Of a stretch of DNA of 64,000 nucleotides, positions 62,000 to 64,000 are shown piece by piece. Each line of letters begins with the position of its first letter. Within the stretch, counting starts at the first letter, position 1. Location of the stretch: positions 682,001 to 746,000 of the forward strand of contig JADJWC010000002.1 in assembly GCA_016716565.1 (NCBI GenBank). Direction: 5' to 3'. The position numbers and the translations under genes are program-made. The DNA comes from a bacterium (GTDB taxonomy: Bacteria > Bacteroidota > Ignavibacteria > Ignavibacteriales > Ignavibacteriaceae). The notes below the pieces were generated by a model that saw only the letters and a list, made by a program, of their open reading frames with translations, was not told the DNA's origin and made no database searches.

Positions 62000-62356
62000 G
62001 AGTTTCTATGTAGAAATATGTCCAATTGTTAGTTCAAAATTACGGAGAAAATATTGGTGCAGGAAAGGATTAAATTTTACCAAGCGTCAAGTTCTTACTT
62101 TTCGTGTATTAAACATAATCTATATCCCGTGAGGTTGTCAGATTCCAGACAAGCTGGAATGACAGAGTGTCGTCATTCTGGCGATTCGCCAAAGGCGGAG
62201 AGTCCAGAATCTTTGTTCTGCTTTAGTCTCGGATTCCCGACTCATTCCTTAAGAACTTTGCCGGAATGACCAACGCTCTATAAATTAAAAACCGGATGGA
62301 CTAATCCATCCGGTTCAAAAAGAACTCTTAAAAGAGTTTTAGCTATCGGGCAAAAA
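62000..62356. other. 357-bp non-coding gap with palindromes and terminators
   Basis: Between two minus-strand genes. It holds an intergenic repeat: ATTCCAG-ACAAG-CTGGAAT (62142-62160) and ATTCTGG...CCAGAAT (62175-62210), then AACCGGATGGA-CTAA-TCCATCCGGTT (62290-62315) and the small stem AACTCTT/AAGAGTT (about 62323-62338). The last two form a double terminator for the zinc-ribbon gene. A 71-codon frame at 62054 runs through the palindromes and is not a gene. Confidence 0.7.
62290..62315 (-). terminator. Terminator after the zinc-ribbon gene
   Basis: AACCGGATGGA-CTAA-TCCATCCGGTT has perfect 11-bp arms followed on the minus strand by TTTTTAATTT, 42 bases past the stop. Confidence 0.85.
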
Positions 62357-62677
62357 CTAAATGTAAGATTCCGGAAAATAGAGAGGTTCTACTTCCCATT
62401 CATCTTCAACTGTTCCGATGCAGTGTGAGCATTTATGTACGTTGAATACAACCTTCTCTTCATTGGGTGCTGCACGAACGAAGTTCAAAACTGTTTTACA
62501 GCTTGAGCATTGCACGATGTGAGATGATGTTGTTTTACGACTGCAATCAGGACATAAGTAACCTAATTCCCCCTGAGATTCTTCCGGATCTACCAGGAAT
62601 ATTGAGTTACATTTAGAGTTGTTGCATTTAGCGAAGTGCCACTTAACAGTATCTTTAGTTTCGATAACGCTCTCCAC
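62357..62677 (-). CDS. Small zinc-ribbon protein, unknown function
   Basis: The 106-aa protein has four Cys pairs: CNNSKC, CPDC, CSSC and CSHC, likely binding two zinc ions. Between and after them are acidic and hydrophobic segments. The start is GTG 62677 with a GGAG site about 13 bases upstream. No family name is recalled; zinc ribbons of this size may bind nucleic acid or proteins. Terminator hairpins follow the stop. Confidence 0.65.
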   Translation of the reverse strand: MESVIETKDTVKWHFAKCNNSKCNSIFLVDPEESQGELGYLCPDCSRKTTSSHIVQCSSCKTVLNFVRAAPNEEKVVFNVHKCSHCIGTVEDEWEVEPLYFPESYI

Positions 62678-62794
62678 AATTTTTGTATCTCCAATGTAGT
62701 AAGTTCAAATTTAAAAGTCCACTAATAAATTTTTCTCCCTAAATTATTTTTCTCCCCACATTTTTTCCTGCACAACACCAAACATATCCGAATC

Positions 62795-62821
62795 TTGCGT
62801 TGTAAAAAATCCATATCTTTG
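62795..62821 (+). promoter_or_regulatory. Possible promoter of the phosphohexomutase gene
   Basis: TATCTTTG at 62814-62821 fits TAnnTTTG; TTG at 62795-62797 lies 16 bases upstream, a bit short of the usual 19-21. The ATG is 41 bases downstream of the -7 box. Confidence 0.35.
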
Positions 62822-62862
62822 TACTTGATAAATTCACCCACAATAAGCAGAAATGGAGAATA

Positions 62863-64000
62863 ATGAATAAAATCGCTTGCTTTAAGGCTTATGATGTTAG
62901 AGGGAAAGTCCCGTCTGAACTAAATAAAGAATTAGCTTATAAGATAGGTCGAGCTTTTTCAAAATTTATTAATGGCAAGAAAGTTGTCATTGGATATGAT
63001 ATAAGAAAATCATCAGTTGAAATATCTGAAGCTCTGAAGAATGGATTGACCGACAGTGGTGTTGATGTAATTGATATCGGACTTTGTGGAACTGAAATGA
63101 TTTATTTCTCAACTCCACATTTTGATGCTGATGGCGGAATAATGATAACTGCAAGTCACAATCCTCCTGAATACAATGGGATGAAATTCGTTGGGAAAGG
63201 TTCTGTTCCTGTTGGTTACGATTCAGGACTGAATGAAGTTGAGAAGATGATTGTAAATAATGATCTTGGCGAAGTTAGCAAAACAAAAGGCACAGTAGCT
63301 AAAAAAGATGTAATGAAAGATTTTATAAATAATCTTTCAAAGTTTTATGATCCTAAAAAAATTAATCCATTAAAAGTTGTGGTGAATGCTGGGAACGGTT
63401 GTGCAGGATTAGCAATTGATTCTCTGGAACCGAAACTACCAATTAAAATGATAAAACTATTCAACAATCCGGATGGAAATTTTCCAAATGGTGTCCCAAA
63501 TCCAATGCTTGAAGAAAACAGAAAACCAACTATTGATGCAATTAAAAAAGAAAAAGCCAATCTCGGAGTTGCATGGGATGGAGATTACGACCGCTGTTTC
63601 TTTTTTGATGAGCACGGAAATTTTATCGAAGGTTATTACATAGTCGGACTGCTTGCAAAATCAATTCTTAAAAATCATCCCGGAGAAAAAATTGTTCACG
63701 ATCCAAGACTCGTTTGGAATACAGTTGAAGTTGTCGAAAAGTCTGATGGAAAAGCAGTTGTTTCAAAAAGCGGTCACGCTTTCATTAAACAGAAAATGAG
63801 AGAAGTAAATTCGATTTACGGCGGAGAAATGTCTGCTCATCATTATTTCAGAGATAACGCTTACAGCGACAGCGGAATGATTCCGTTTCTTTTAATTCTC
63901 CAATTGATGTCAGAAGAAAAGAAAACTCTTTCGCAGTTGGTTGATGAAATGATTGCTGATTATCCTTGCTCTGGAGAAATCAATTCCACGATTGATGATC
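62863..64000 (+). CDS. Phosphomannomutase/phosphoglucomutase, N-terminal part
   Basis: The frame from ATG 62863 (MNKIACFKAYDVRGKVPSEL) runs off the right edge, so 379 residues are visible. It has the alpha-D-phosphohexomutase pattern: catalytic Ser in GIMITASHNPPEYNGMKF, metal loop GVAWDGDYDRCFFFDE, sugar loop GGEMSAHHYFRD and MIPFLLILQLM. Such enzymes interconvert hexose 1- and 6-phosphates for nucleotide-sugar and polysaccharide synthesis. The C-terminal phosphate-binding domain is outside the window. Mannose versus glucose preference cannot be told. Confidence 0.92.
   Translation, partial: MNKIACFKAYDVRGKVPSELNKELAYKIGRAFSKFINGKKVVIGYDIRKSSVEISEALKNGLTDSGVDVIDIGLCGTEMIYFSTPHFDADGGIMITASHNPPEYNGMKFVGKGSVPVGYDSGLNEVEKMIVNNDLGEVSKTKGTVAKKDVMKDFINNLSKFYDPKKINPLKVVVNAGNGCAGLAIDSLEPKLPIKMIKLFNNPDGNFPNGVPNPMLEENRKPTIDAIKKEKANLGVAWDGDYDRCFFFDEHGNFIEGYYIVGLLAKSILKNHPGEKIVHDPRLVWNTVEVVEKSDGKAVVSKSGHAFIKQKMREVNSIYGGEMSAHHYFRDNAYSDSGMIPFLLILQLMSEEKKTLSQLVDEMIADYPCSGEINSTIDD

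Noticed and set aside
62054..62269. 71-codon + strand frame as a gene
   Set aside because: It runs through dispersed palindromes, has no ribosome binding site, and its product shows no signal or domain.

Overview
The window looks like a chromosomal piece of a low-GC bacterium of the class Ignavibacteria (Bacteroidota/Chlorobi group). I infer this from three secreted proteins with type IX secretion C-terminal sorting domains of the 'QNYPNPFNP' type, a dense set of housekeeping genes in Bacteroidota/Chlorobi-like order, lipoproteins with short lipoboxes, an S46 dipeptidyl peptidase and LytS/LytTR two-component genes. No rRNA, tRNA or CRISPR array was recognised. The genes at both edges are cut: a sugar-nucleotide reductase on the left and a phosphohexomutase on the right.

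Layout. 1-2.7 kb: end of an RmlD-like reductase, a DUF1460 protein and dnaB. 2.8-6.3 kb: an accessory island. It has three minus-strand genes of unknown function, two of them lipoproteins, separated by inverted-repeat sites that look like integron attC sites (a small cassette array without a visible integrase). A 42-bp tandem repeat of about 11.5 copies and a small Cys-rich lipoprotein follow. 6.4-8.4 kb: a REP-like palindrome pair, a fluoride channel (crcB) with a DUF190 partner, and a REP-associated tyrosine transposase (RAYT) whose own coding sequence contains a second copy of the REP element. 8.4-20.1 kb: a minus-strand core region: yicC-gmk-rpoZ-coaBC-uracil-DNA glycosylase, a BamA/TamA-like Omp85 protein, a YkuD protein that has lost its catalytic Cys, and rplM-rpsI, rpsB-tsf, pyrH-frr.

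20.3-29 kb: an epimerase, a deoxyhypusine-synthase-like enzyme, then a potassium-uptake block with trkA, two tandem trkH copies, and a convergent KtrA/KtrB pair. 29-36 kb: two small membrane-type ORFs (one only 35 aa), an MgtC/DUF4010 protein, polyphosphate kinase, Mrp, a NifU-type Fe-S scaffold and an AI-2E family permease. 36-46.5 kb: a T9SS cargo protein, a MoxR ATPase, three parvulin-type peptidyl-prolyl isomerases in one overlapping operon (probably periplasmic outer-membrane-protein chaperones), a T9SS subtilisin and metG.

46.6-64 kb: a PLP trans-sulfuration enzyme, a LiaF-like/LytS/LytTR envelope-stress module, an acylating aldehyde dehydrogenase with a C-terminal tail resembling a microcompartment targeting peptide, a cytidylate-kinase-like protein, a class V aminotransferase, a T9SS BNR-repeat protein, an N-acetylglucosamine kinase/AmpG-like permease pair (muropeptide or amino-sugar recycling), a thermonuclease, an S46 peptidase, a zinc-ribbon protein and the start of a phosphomannomutase/phosphoglucomutase.

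The most unusual signals are the attC-like cassette island, the RAYT gene carrying its own REP, the 42-bp repeat whose palindrome arms change together, and two different short palindromes inserted in frame into the sorting domains of two separate T9SS proteins.
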